Assembly (NCBI GenBank): GCA_964636965.1
Contig: CAZWST010000015.1
Location: 1 to 30,538 of the forward strand
DNA from: CAG-582 sp964636965
GTDB lineage: Bacteria; Bacillota_I; Bacilli_A; RF39; UBA660
DNA: 30,538 bases
Direction: 5' to 3'
Part shown: positions 1 through 7,697 of the stretch, in pieces
How the letters are laid out: every line of letters begins with the position of its first letter
Position numbering within the stretch: the stretch's first letter is position 1
Program-made: the position numbers and the translations under genes
The notes under the pieces: model-generated
Told to the model about the DNA's origin: nothing
Databases searched by the model: none
The model's input: only the letters and a program-made list of their open reading frames with translations

Positions 1-635
1 TGGATTTAGGTTTACCTGAAGAAAAGTTAAGATATCATGATCATGAAAAGTTAGCACATTATGCTAAAGAAGCATGTGATATTGAGTATAAATTTAACTT
101 TGGTTGGGGAGAAATCAATGGTACACATAATCGTACTAACTATGATTTATCTCGTCATCAAGAATATTCAGGTGTATCCCAAAATTATTTAGATCCAGAT
201 ACAAATGAGAAATATATTCCATATATTATTGAGTCTACTTATGGACTTGATAGAACAGTTTTAGCTCTTTTAGATGAAGCTTATACGGTTGAAGAGTTAG
301 ATGGAGGAGATACAAGAGAGGTATTAAAGTTAAGTCCTGTACTTGCACCATTTAAGGTTAATGTACTTCCTTTAATAAAGAAAAATCACTCAGAAAAAGC
401 TTTAGAAATATATGAAGACTTAAGTAAATATTTCATGGTAAGTTATGATGAGACTGCAAACATTGGTAAAAGATATAGAAGAGCTGATGCAATTGGGACA
501 CCTTGGTGTTTAACTGTTGATGATGATACAATAAATAATGGTACAGTTACTTTAAGAGACAGAGACACTATGGAACAAATTACATTACCAATAGAAGAAG
601 TTAAAGATTATGTAATGGAAAGAATAGTTTTTTAG
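1..635 (+). CDS. glyS: Glycyl-tRNA synthetase, dimeric class II type, C-terminal part
   Basis: Partial gene running in from the left edge; the first full codon starts at base 3 and the stop is at 633-635. It charges tRNA-Gly with glycine in the cytoplasm. The visible 210 or so residues hold the end of the class II catalytic core, with motif 3 as GLDRTVLALLDEAY, then the anticodon-binding domain (LKLSPVLAPFKVNVLPL, then NIGKRYRRADAIGTPWCLTV). These segments fit the single-chain alpha2 enzyme of Gram-positives, not the alpha2beta2 GlyQ/GlyS type. The ATG at 435 is internal and not a separate gene. The stop codon lies inside a terminator hairpin. No T-box can be judged because the 5' end is outside the window. 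Confidence 0.95.
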   Translation, partial: DLGLPEEKLRYHDHEKLAHYAKEACDIEYKFNFGWGEINGTHNRTNYDLSRHQEYSGVSQNYLDPDTNEKYIPYIIESTYGLDRTVLALLDEAYTVEELDGGDTREVLKLSPVLAPFKVNVLPLIKKNHSEKALEIYEDLSKYFMVSYDETANIGKRYRRADAIGTPWCLTVDDDTINNGTVTLRDRDTMEQITLPIEEVKDYVMERIVF

Positions 636-652
636 CAAAACTATTCTTTTTG
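621..652 (+). terminator. Intrinsic terminator of glyS
   Basis: Perfect 11-bp stem (621-631 with 637-647, loop TTAGC) followed by TTTT. The left arm includes the last glyS codons and the stop codon lies at the start of the loop. Confidence 0.85.
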
Positions 653-661
653 TGTTATAAT
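653..661 (+). promoter_or_regulatory. Extended -10 promoter for the 746 gene
   Basis: TGTTATAAT immediately follows the glyS terminator. The predicted leader is about 77 nt, unusually long for this window. I see no known riboswitch in it, only a weak 5-bp hairpin (ATCTT/AAGAT) around 691-704. Confidence 0.6.
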
Positions 662-745
662 AGCATCTACGTAAAGGCGAGATCTTAACAAAAGATTTGA
701 TTTTACTATGAGACATAATTATATTAAAGGGGATGGTGATTAGAT

Positions 746-1357
746 ATGAATCTTGTTACGTTATTAATTATTTTATATTGTCTTGATGTTTCTTTGATGT
801 CTTTATTTCATTTTATATTTAGAGTTTGTTATGGACTTTATAAAACAGGAAATGTTGTGCAATTAAAAAAATGCCCTTACTTTTTTGTTACAGGTGAGGG
901 GAGTGAAAGAGTTCTTAATATATTAAATTCAATATTTAATCCTTTAGAAAACACTCAAGGCCTTGTTGATTTACTTAAATTTGATGATGCTTATGAAGAG
1001 TATGTTTTTTGGGAAGTAGAAAATGGTTATATATTAGGTGAAGACGTAGATATAGATGAAGAAAAAGAAATATCTACTGTTGATGAAGAAATTGAGACAA
1101 ATAATATACCATCATGTGCAAAAAAAGTAGTTGGTTATAAAAAGGTTTATCAAAAAAGAATTGAAGAAGATATTCAAGATAAATCTTTAGATGAAGAAAT
1201 TGATTATTTACTTGAAAAGCTTGAAAACGCTTATTTGCGAAAAGCATCTGATTTGGGGATTTTAGATGATCCTTGTTTTATGGATAAGTTAAATGATAAA
1301 ACAAGTGTTAAAAAGAGAGTAAAATGTCTTCAAAAAGCCATAAAGAAATGGGAGTAG
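746..1357 (+). CDS. Unrecognised membrane-anchored acidic protein
   Basis: 203 residues, not recognised. An N-terminal hydrophobic stretch (about residues 1-32, NLVTLLIILYCLDVSLMSLF) is probably a membrane anchor. The remaining roughly 170 residues are hydrophilic and rich in Glu, Asp and Lys, with an acidic stretch at about 90-120 (EDVDIDEEKEI). The start follows a GGGGATGGTGAT ribosome binding site. The gene lies upstream of a protein of the same length and layout (1421-2029) and of sepF-divIVA, so a cell-envelope or division link is possible, but that is inference from position only. Confidence 0.7.
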   Translation: MNLVTLLIILYCLDVSLMSLFHFIFRVCYGLYKTGNVVQLKKCPYFFVTGEGSERVLNILNSIFNPLENTQGLVDLLKFDDAYEEYVFWEVENGYILGEDVDIDEEKEISTVDEEIETNNIPSCAKKVVGYKKVYQKRIEEDIQDKSLDEEIDYLLEKLENAYLRKASDLGILDDPCFMDKLNDKTSVKKRVKCLQKAIKKWE

Positions 1358-1361
1358 GTTT

Positions 1362-1390
1362 TTGACAAAAAATGTATCCTATGCTAGAAT
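1362..1390 (+). promoter_or_regulatory. Strong sigma-A promoter for the 1421 gene
   Basis: TTGACA (1362-1367), 17-bp spacer, TAGAAT (1385-1390), with an added TG at 1382-1383. It starts just after the stop of the upstream gene, with no visible terminator between them. Confidence 0.8.
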
Positions 1391-1420
1391 AATACACATT
1401 AAAAAGGGGGATTATGTGAT

Positions 1421-2029
1421 ATGGGGAATTTTTTCTTATATTTAACAATAGCGTTATCTGTAGTTGTTCCAGATGTAGTTTTTTTAATAGCAGATAAATG
1501 TTATGAAAAGTTTAAAGAAGAACAAGGATACAAGAATAATTATTCTAAAAAGAAACTATTTAAGGATGATGAAGACTTTGATTCTTTTATGAGAGTTTAT
1601 GGTGCTATTTCGCTTTTTGTTCCAGGCTTAAACTTAATTACAGATTATGTACTTACGTATAGAAGAATATATGGAATTACTTTAAATCAAGAAATAAAAT
1701 CAGGCGCTATTGCATTAGATGAAAAAGCTGAAGTTATTCCAGAGGAAGATATTGAAGTAATTGATACAAAAGATATAGCTGATGAAGATGAAGAATACCA
1801 AAGAGAAAAAACGAATGTTAATAGTGATGAACTTGATGAATTTGCTGATATGCTTGGAGAATTGATGTTTGCTTCGCTGTTAGCTGGAATGTTTGAACAT
1901 ATGGGAAAAGAAGAGACAAATTTTTATTCTGAACCAGAGCAAGCAACTGAAGAAGATCCTTATGCTTTTCTAAAAGAGTTTTTTGGAGACTCTCAAACTT
2001 CTTCAAAAGGTCCAAGATTAAGAAAATAG
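1421..2029 (+). CDS. Unrecognised acidic membrane protein
   Basis: 202 residues, not recognised. Residues 1-25 are hydrophobic (LYLTIALSVVVPDVVFLIA) and a second hydrophobic segment lies at about 60-78 (GAISLFVPGLNLITDYV), so one or two membrane passes are likely. The C-terminal half is strongly acidic (Glu/Asp about residues 100-145), with a short hydrophobic patch DMLGELMFASLLAGMF. A ribosome binding site AAAGGGGGATT precedes the ATG. It has its own consensus promoter. It resembles the preceding gene in size and in having an acidic tail, but I see no clear residue-level similarity. Confidence 0.7.
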   Translation: MGNFFLYLTIALSVVVPDVVFLIADKCYEKFKEEQGYKNNYSKKKLFKDDEDFDSFMRVYGAISLFVPGLNLITDYVLTYRRIYGITLNQEIKSGAIALDEKAEVIPEEDIEVIDTKDIADEDEEYQREKTNVNSDELDEFADMLGELMFASLLAGMFEHMGKEETNFYSEPEQATEEDPYAFLKEFFGDSQTSSKGPRLRK

Positions 2030-2051
2030 TAGCTAAAGATAACGAAAAATG

Positions 2052-2081
2052 TTTACTATATTCATTAAAGTGTGTTATTAT
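2052..2081 (+). promoter_or_regulatory. Promoter of sepF-divIVA
   Basis: TTTACT (2052-2057), 18-bp spacer, extended -10 TGTTATTAT (2073-2081). Confidence 0.6.
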
Positions 2082-2113
2082 ATAGATATAGTAGATATAT
2101 GGAGGTGTTTCTT

Positions 2114-2518
2114 ATGGCATTTAATGCATTTAAAGATGCTTTATTTCCTAAGGATAATAATGGTGATGTGATTGATACTGAGAATGAATCATATGATAAT
2201 AATGATTCCTCATCTTCAAATGGAGCAAAGATGGTTTTAGTTGAGCCTCGTGCTTACTCAGAATCTCAACAAATTGCAGATCATTTAAAAAGAAGAAATT
2301 CCGTTGTAGTAAATTTAAAAAGAGTTACTAATGATCAAGCTAGAAGAATTATTGACTTTTTAAGTGGAACTTTATATGCGATAGGTGGAGAATTACAAAG
2401 ATTAGGTAATGGAATTTATCTTTGTACACCTAAAAATGTTAATGTTGAAGGTCGCATAAGTGATGAAGAAAGTGAAAAGAAAGCCAAAGCTAAAATAGAA
2501 GACGAAATGGATTTCTAG
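2114..2518 (+). CDS. sepF: Cell division protein SepF
   Basis: 134 residues. SepF binds the FtsZ C-terminal tail, tethers it to the membrane and bundles Z-ring filaments. The family core is plain: VLVEPRAYSESQQIADHL, then KRVTNDQARRIIDFLSG and GTLYAIGGELQRLGNGIYL, ending near a KNVNVEG strand, preceded by the usual low-complexity Asn/Ser/Asp linker. The start at 2114 gives MAFNAFKDALF, a typical amphipathic membrane-binding N-terminus, and is preceded by GGAGG at 2101-2105; an upstream in-frame ATG lies inside the promoter and is rejected. It is next to divIVA, but the ylmG/ylmH genes often found between them are absent. Confidence 0.93.
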   Translation: MAFNAFKDALFPKDNNGDVIDTENESYDNNDSSSSNGAKMVLVEPRAYSESQQIADHLKRRNSVVVNLKRVTNDQARRIIDFLSGTLYAIGGELQRLGNGIYLCTPKNVNVEGRISDEESEKKAKAKIEDEMDF

Positions 2519-2541
2519 TTCACTTGTATTAGGTGATGCAT

Positions 2542-2973
2542 ATGAGAAAATTTGATAGGAGTTTAAGTGGCTATAATGTAGCACAAGTAAATGCTTTCGT
2601 TGATGATGTTGTCGATAGAGTAGATGATATGATTACAAAAATGAAAGAAAAAGATTTAGAAATAGATAGACTAAGTAAAGAACTTGAACATTATAAAAAA
2701 ATGGATGCTACAATTAATCGAGCTGTAGTAATTGCTGAAGAAGCAGCTAGTAAATACAAAACATCTTCTTTAAATGAGAGTGATGTAATTGTTAATGAAG
2801 CTAAGAAAAATGCTAATAGAATTATTAATGAAGCATTAATGCAAGCTGAAAAGTACGAAGAGGATGCTGCAAGATTACGTAGAAATATCATTGCCTATAA
2901 AAGAAGAATGAAAAACTTAATTGATCAACAATCAGAAATAATTGATGATTTAGATAAAATTGATATAGAATAA
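2542..2973 (+). CDS. divIVA: DivIVA-family polar and septal organiser
   Basis: 143 residues, short for DivIVA. The N-terminal lipid-binding module is clear: FDRSLSGYNVAQVNAFVDDV. It is followed by an almost continuous coiled coil (about residues 30-140) rich in Lys/Glu heptads. DivIVA senses membrane curvature and recruits division, wall-growth or sporulation partners to septa and poles. The start at 2542 is chosen because AGGTG at 2531-2535 is correctly spaced. It is co-transcribed with sepF (23-nt gap, no terminator). Confidence 0.9.
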   Translation: MRKFDRSLSGYNVAQVNAFVDDVVDRVDDMITKMKEKDLEIDRLSKELEHYKKMDATINRAVVIAEEAASKYKTSSLNESDVIVNEAKKNANRIINEALMQAEKYEEDAARLRRNIIAYKRRMKNLIDQQSEIIDDLDKIDIE

Positions 2974-2995
2974 CAAGTTCACTTGTTATTTTTTT
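2971..2995 (+). terminator. Terminator after divIVA
   Basis: AACAAG/CTTGTT stem with loop TTCA, followed by ATTTTTTT. The stem includes the stop codon region. Confidence 0.8.
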
Positions 2996-3022
2996 GTATA
3001 TGATAGTAGGGAGATAGGTTAG

Positions 3023-3286
3023 ATGAAAACGAGTTTGATGACTATTCCTAATGTTGGTAAGAAGACGATGATTAGTTTAATGAATATTGGCATTACTTGT
3101 GTTGAAGATTTAGTGGGTAAAGACCCTTTAGAACTTTATAAAAAGGATTGTGAAAATAAAGGAACTATAGTTGATATTTGTCAGTTATACCTTTTTCGAA
3201 TGATTGTATATTATGCGGAAAATGAAGTAAGGGATCCTTTGAAGTTAAAATGGTGGTATTGGAAGGATAAAGATTATCCTGAATGA
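3023..3286 (+). CDS. Cdd1-like helix-hairpin-helix protein
   Basis: 87 residues. It starts with a helix-hairpin-helix type motif (LMTIPNVGKKTMISLMNIGI), followed by VEDLVGKDPLELY, a Cys/Leu-rich middle (CQLYLFRMIVYYAE) and the ending LKLKWWYWKDKDYPE. This matches the small family called pathogenicity locus / Cdd1 in Pfam. The family's biochemical role is unknown; the HhH motif suggests nucleic-acid contact. It has its own weak promoter (TATGAT at 2999-3004) after the divIVA terminator. Confidence 0.8.
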   Translation: MKTSLMTIPNVGKKTMISLMNIGITCVEDLVGKDPLELYKKDCENKGTIVDICQLYLFRMIVYYAENEVRDPLKLKWWYWKDKDYPE

Positions 3287-3322
3287 AATAAGTAACCAAT
3301 ATTTTGGTTACTTATTTTTTTA
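3287..3322. terminator. Terminator between convergent genes
   Basis: Perfect 13-bp stem (3287-3299 with 3304-3316, loop TATT) with a T-run on the + side. It lies between the Cdd1-like gene and the end of the convergent TetR gene. On the minus strand the run after the stem is weaker. Confidence 0.85.
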
Positions 3323-3859
3323 AAATATTTTTTTAACTAAGTTTTTCATGTAGGAATTAATCTCATCAAGTGAGTAATTTATTTCACCTCTAAAGTGTTT
3401 TATATAAAGGTTAGCACATCCATAAGTATAAAATAATAAATCAAGTTCATGTGCATCATTTTTATCTAATGTAATATCTAATTTTTTTCGAAGTAATTTA
3501 ACAATTCTATCCGCATAAATTACTGCTTCTGTACTTGATAAAATCATTGAGTAAATATACTCATTTTCTTTTAAATATTCAGTAATATCGTCAAGACATT
3601 GGTTGAAGTCATCACTTGTTTTTAAATCTTCAACGCTTCTTCTTAAAACTTCTAAAGTTTCATTTTGGATATCACCTGCTACTTCATAAATATTATCATA
3701 ATGTGTATAAAAAGATGAACGAGTAATACCTGCACGTTCCACTAATTCTTTGACAGTTATATTCGATAATTCTTGTTTCTCGTGCATTAATTCAGCAAAT
3801 GATTCTTTGATAATCTTCTTAGTTTTTCTTGATGAGGAATTTAAGTTTTTTACTTTCAT
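3320..3859 (-). CDS. TetR/AcrR-family repressor
   Basis: 179 residues. The N-terminal DNA-binding helices are typical: RKTKKIIKESFAELMHE, then ITVKELVERAGITRSSFYTHY. The C-terminal ligand domain is divergent, as usual for TetR. It is divergently transcribed from the MMPL exporter at 4037 and separated by a region full of GACA-type repeats, the standard arrangement of a repressor controlling itself and an efflux pump. The inducer is unknown. Confidence 0.88.
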   Translation of the reverse strand: MKVKNLNSSSRKTKKIIKESFAELMHEKQELSNITVKELVERAGITRSSFYTHYDNIYEVAGDIQNETLEVLRRSVEDLKTSDDFNQCLDDITEYLKENEYIYSMILSSTEAVIYADRIVKLLRKKLDITLDKNDAHELDLLFYTYGCANLYIKHFRGEINYSLDEINSYMKNLVKKIF

Positions 3860-3882
3860 AAGATTTCCTTCTTTCTAGATTT

Positions 3883-3971
3883 ATTATAACATCATTTTGA
3901 CAATGTACAATATTAGACAGTGTAAAAATAAACAAATATTTGCACTTTGTCCAAATTTTGACATAAAGTGT
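3883..3971. promoter_or_regulatory. TetR promoter and candidate operator cluster
   Basis: Minus-strand TetR promoter: TATAAT at 3888-3883 with TTGTAC at 3910-3905 (16-bp spacer, TG-extended). Overlapping and downstream are four related words: GACAATGTAC (3899), GACAGTGTA (3916), GACAAAGTGCA (minus strand, 3951-3941) and GACATAAAGTGTT (3960). The second and third face each other. They are plausible TetR sites; the motif is inferred from this sequence alone. Confidence 0.5.
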
Positions 3972-4004
3972 TTTTGTGTGCTGTTTTTTAACTATCTTAT
4001 TGCA

Positions 4005-4010
4005 TATAAT
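4005..4010 (+). promoter_or_regulatory. -10 box of the MMPL exporter gene
   Basis: Perfect TATAAT with no clear -35. A transcript start near 4017 would make the ATG at 4016 unusable and supports the start at 4037. Confidence 0.5.
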
Positions 4011-4036
4011 TTCTTATGTTTGAAAGGAAGAGATTT

Positions 4037-7000
4037 ATGAAAAAAATAAAGAATTCAATTATTAATTTTATAGTTGAAAAGAGATATTATATTTTAGTTA
4101 CTTTTACTATACTTTCCGTGTTTTCACTTTTCTTAAGTACAAAAGTAACTATAAATCATGATATTTCTCTATATTTACCTGAGTCATCTGAGACTAAAAT
4201 AGGTAAGAAGATTATGGATGAGAGTTTTTCATCAAAAGAAAGTACTCTTAACGTGATGTTTAAAGGACTTCAAGATGAGAATAAAGAAAATGTTTTAAAA
4301 TCAATTGAAGAAATTAACGGAGTAAAAAGTGTTGAATACGATAATACTAGTAACTATAACAAAGATGATTATACTCTTTACATAGTTACAGTTGATGGTA
4401 AGGAAGATTCTAAAACTGCTACAAATGTTTATAACGAGATAACTTCTAAATATGAAGATTATGAATTATTTACAAGCGGGAATGTTTCCGAATGGAATAA
4501 ACCGGTCTTACATTTATGGATTATTGTCTTTGCAATTGTTTCGGCTATGATTATTTTAATAATAATGTGTGAATCATATATTGAACCATTCTTATTTTTA
4601 TATTCAATTGGGCTTGCAGTATTTATAAATATGGGAACTAATATAATATTTCCAAGTGTTTCACATATTACTAATTCAATTGCAGCTATATTACAGCTTG
4701 CACTTTCAATGGATTATTCGATTATGCTAATGAACCGTTATAGTCAAGAAAGAACTCGCGAAAAAGATAAAGTTAAATGTATGAAGACTGCTTTAAGTCA
4801 CGCAATGTCTTCTATTACTAGTAGTTCTGTAACCACTATAGTTGGGTTACTTGCATTAGTATTTATGAGCTTTACTATTGGAGCAGATTTAGGCTTTGTT
4901 TTAGCTAAGGGTGTGCTTTTAAGTTTGATAAGTATATTTTTATCTTTACCAGCACTTATACTATTATTTGATAAACTTATTTTAAAGACAAAAAAGAAAA
5001 GCTTAAATATAAGTATGAAACCAATTGGTTCTTTTGTATATAAATTTAAGATTCCAGCATTAGTTCTTTTTCTTATACTATTTGCTTTTTCATTCTTTTT
5101 AAAAAATGGTGTTAATATTTTATATACAGGTACAGAAAATGATGAGATAGCCTCTGTATTCAGTGAAAATAACCAAATCGCGATTGTCTATAAAAATGAG
5201 GAAGAGAAAAAAATATCTGATGTAGTAAAGAATCTAGATAACGATAATATTAAACAAGTTTTAGCTTATAGTAATACGATAGGTGAAGAATTAACTTATG
5301 AAGAAGTTAATCATAAGTTAGAGGATTTAGGACTCGATATAAAAGTTGATGATTATTTATTAAAACTTCTTTATTACAATTATTATAATAAAGATACTAA
5401 TAATAAGCTTTCTATTAATGAATTTGTTAATTTTGTAAATAAAGAAATTCTTACTAATAAAGATTTAAATAAAAATATTGATAAAAATGTTAAAGATAAT
5501 ATAAATAAACTATCTAATTTTAGTGATAAAAATAAAATTAATAAAAAAAGAAGTGCCAAAGATATTGCAAATATTTTAGATGTTGAAGATTCATTAGTTA
5601 ATGATTTATTTGTTTTATATAATGCAAAGAATATTTCAAATAAAATGGGCATAGATGAGCTTATAAATTTCTTAAATAATGATGTTTTAACTAATAAAAA
5701 ATATAGTAGTATGTTAAGTGAAAATCAAAAGAATATGCTAAGTCGTGTAACACCTTTTACTAGTGGGAACGTAATTAATACTCCTTATAATGCATCATCT
5801 TTAGCTAAAATGTTTGGTTTAAGTGAAAGTGATGTAAAGAGTATAATGACTTTATATTATATGAACAAAGATAATAATATAAGTTTAAGTTTAAGTGAAT
5901 TATATACAGGAATTACCTATATATCAAAAAATACTAATTATTTAAATGGAATTGATTTAAGTTTATTTAATAAAATAAGTGTATTTATTCTTAATGAAAA
6001 TAATATTAATAATACTAAGTTAGATAGAAGCGGATTAAAACAAGTATTTAATTCAATAAATAAAGATCTTGTAGATTTAGTATATGTATCTTCAAAATTA
6101 CCTGATTATTATAAATTTACACCAAATGAATTTATTAAATTTGTTATAACTAATTTTAGTACCTATATCAGTGCAAGTGATTTAAATAATTTAAAACTAT
6201 TAAGTTATGTAATTGATGCAAGCAATAATAATACTAGATTTAGTGCAACAGAAATATCTAATATATTAGGTATTGATAAAAATACTACTTTTAAGTTATA
6301 CGCTTTAATAGGGTTAAATAATAACTATGAATTTAAATTATCTCCTAAAGTTTTTGTAAGTGTTATTTTAAATAATCAAAACATGTTAGAAGGTAAAGTT
6401 AGTAAAGATAATTTAAATACTTTGAAGTTACTTAATTCTATAATGGACTCTATTAATAATAAGACTAAATATAGTTCAAAAGAAATAAGTAAAATGTTAA
6501 ATATAAATGAAAGTGATACAAATCTTATATATTCTCTTTATAATAGTAGAAATGAAAACTTTAAAATGAGTTTAAAAGATTTAACTAATTTTATCTTAAA
6601 TGATGTAGTAAATGATAGTAATTATAAAAAGTATTTTGATAAAGACACGATAGATAAATTAAAAACAATTAACACTATAATGAATTCTTCTTTGAAGAAT
6701 GAAAAATTTAGTGCCTCTAAAATATATTTAATGCTATCAAAGCTTTCTCCTTTAGATGAAGATTTAGTAAAATTAGTATATATATATAATGGTTCAATTA
6801 ATAAGTTTGATGAGAATAAAACGTTATCTTTAGAAACATTAGTAGATTACTTAAATCATGATGTTTTAAGTGATAAGATGTTTAAAGATTTTTTAGATAA
6901 TGATTTAAAGGATAAAATAAAGAATGCTGACTCTAAAATGAAAGATGCTAAAGATTTGCTTGTAAGTGATAAGTATTCAAGAGTAATAATAAATACTAAA

Positions 7001-7621
7001 TATAATTTTGAAGGAAGTGAAACATTCGATTTTATTAAGTCAATAAAAGATGAGGTAGATAGTGATTCAATTTATGTAATAGGAGATTCTCCAATGGCTT
7101 ATGAAATGAGTAAGAGTTTTAATGGTGAACTTAACTTTATTACTGTTCTTACTATGATAGCAATATTTACAGTTGTAGCGTTTACTTTTAAATCGTTAAT
7201 AATTCCATTTATACTTGTCTTAATAATACAATGTGCTGTTTATATAACTATGAGTATTCTATCGCTTACTGGAACAGATGTATATTTTATTTCTCTTTTG
7301 ATTGTTCAAAGTATTTTAATGGGTGCAACAATAGATTATGCAATTGTTTATACGACATATTATATCGAGATGCGTAAAACGAAAAAAGATATTAAAACTT
7401 CTTTAATTGATGCTTATAATAAATCGATACATACTATTCTTTGTTCTTCTTCTATATTAGTTATAGTAACTTTAATTGTCGGTAATTTTGCATCTCTTAT
7501 AGCAGCTAAGATTTGTATGACTTTGTCAAAAGGATGTCTTTGTTCTGCATTACTAATACTATTTATATTACCTCCAATACTTGCTATATTTGATAAATAT
7601 ATCATAAAAGAAAGTAAGTAA
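4037..7621 (+). CDS. MMPL/RND-family exporter with a giant repeat loop
   Basis: 1194 residues from the ATG at 4037, which has GAAAGGAAGAG in front of it; an ATG seven codons upstream has none. Layout: TM1 (about residues 15-35), a first external domain of about 120 residues, TM2-TM6 (about 160-310), TM7 (about 335-358), a very long second external loop (about 360-1015), then the last five TMs (about 1020-1185). The RND proton-relay segments are visible in both halves, LSMDYSIMLMNRY and GATIDYAIVYTTYY. The family exports lipids, drugs or peptides using the proton gradient. The second loop holds about seven tandem Asn-rich helical repeats. It is probably controlled by the divergent TetR gene. 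The substrate is unknown. Confidence 0.88.
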   Translation: MKKIKNSIINFIVEKRYYILVTFTILSVFSLFLSTKVTINHDISLYLPESSETKIGKKIMDESFSSKESTLNVMFKGLQDENKENVLKSIEEINGVKSVEYDNTSNYNKDDYTLYIVTVDGKEDSKTATNVYNEITSKYEDYELFTSGNVSEWNKPVLHLWIIVFAIVSAMIILIIMCESYIEPFLFLYSIGLAVFINMGTNIIFPSVSHITNSIAAILQLALSMDYSIMLMNRYSQERTREKDKVKCMKTALSHAMSSITSSSVTTIVGLLALVFMSFTIGADLGFVLAKGVLLSLISIFLSLPALILLFDKLILKTKKKSLNISMKPIGSFVYKFKIPALVLFLILFAFSFFLKNGVNILYTGTENDEIASVFSENNQIAIVYKNEEEKKISDVVKNLDNDNIKQVLAYSNTIGEELTYEEVNHKLEDLGLDIKVDDYLLKLLYYNYYNKDTNNKLSINEFVNFVNKEILTNKDLNKNIDKNVKDNINKLSNFSDKNKINKKRSAKDIANILDVEDSLVNDLFVLYNAKNISNKMGIDELINFLNNDVLTNKKYSSMLSENQKNMLSRVTPFTSGNVINTPYNASSLAKMFGLSESDVKSIMTLYYMNKDNNISLSLSELYTGITYISKNTNYLNGIDLSLFNKISVFILNENNINNTKLDRSGLKQVFNSINKDLVDLVYVSSKLPDYYKFTPNEFIKFVITNFSTYISASDLNNLKLLSYVIDASNNNTRFSATEISNILGIDKNTTFKLYALIGLNNNYEFKLSPKVFVSVILNNQNMLEGKVSKDNLNTLKLLNSIMDSINNKTKYSSKEISKMLNINESDTNLIYSLYNSRNENFKMSLKDLTNFILNDVVNDSNYKKYFDKDTIDKLKTINTIMNSSLKNEKFSASKIYLMLSKLSPLDEDLVKLVYIYNGSINKFDENKTLSLETLVDYLNHDVLSDKMFKDFLDNDLKDKIKNADSKMKDAKDLLVSDKYSRVIINTKYNFEGSETFDFIKSIKDEVDSDSIYVIGDSPMAYEMSKSFNGELNFITVLTMIAIFTVVAFTFKSLIIPFILVLIIQCAVYITMSILSLTGTDVYFISLLIVQSILMGATIDYAIVYTTYYIEMRKTKKDIKTSLIDAYNKSIHTILCSSSILVIVTLIVGNFASLIAAKICMTLSKGCLCSALLILFILPPILAIFDKYIIKESK
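5290..6960 (+). repeat. About seven tandem protein repeats inside the exporter
   Basis: Units of about 75-95 residues share two signatures: a helix like SAxxIxxxLxI followed by LVxLxYxLY, then an acidic/Asn turn and xLSxxELVNFLxxDVL. Examples of the second part are NKLSINEFVNFVNKEIL, KMGIDELINFLNNDVL, KFTPNEFIKFVITNF, KMSLKDLTNFILNDVV and TLSLETLVDYLNHDVL. Some turns look like degenerate EF-hand loops (NKDTNNKLSINE, NKDNNISLSLSE). The repeats are diverged at DNA level. Unit boundaries are by eye. Confidence 0.7.
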
Positions 7622-7630
7622 TATTATCTT

Positions 7631-7660
7631 AAGCCTTGTCTTTGATAAGGCTTTTTTTAT
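7631..7660 (+). terminator. Terminator of the exporter gene
   Basis: AAGCCTTGTC/GATAAGGCTT stem (one G-T pair), loop TTT, then a long T-run. Confidence 0.85.
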
Positions 7661-7671
7661 TTTTTTTTAAA

Positions 7672-7680
7672 TGCTATAAT
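7672..7680 (+). promoter_or_regulatory. Extended -10 promoter of nfnAB
   Basis: TGCTATAAT only 17 nt before the nfnA ATG, so the leader would be about 11 nt with AGGTGA at its very 5' end. Confidence 0.6.
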
Positions 7681-7697
7681 ATCAACAGGTGATACTT

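Noticed and set aside
662..745. Riboswitch or T-box in the leader of the 746 gene
   Set aside because: Only about 84 nt with a weak 5-bp hairpin and no conserved motif.
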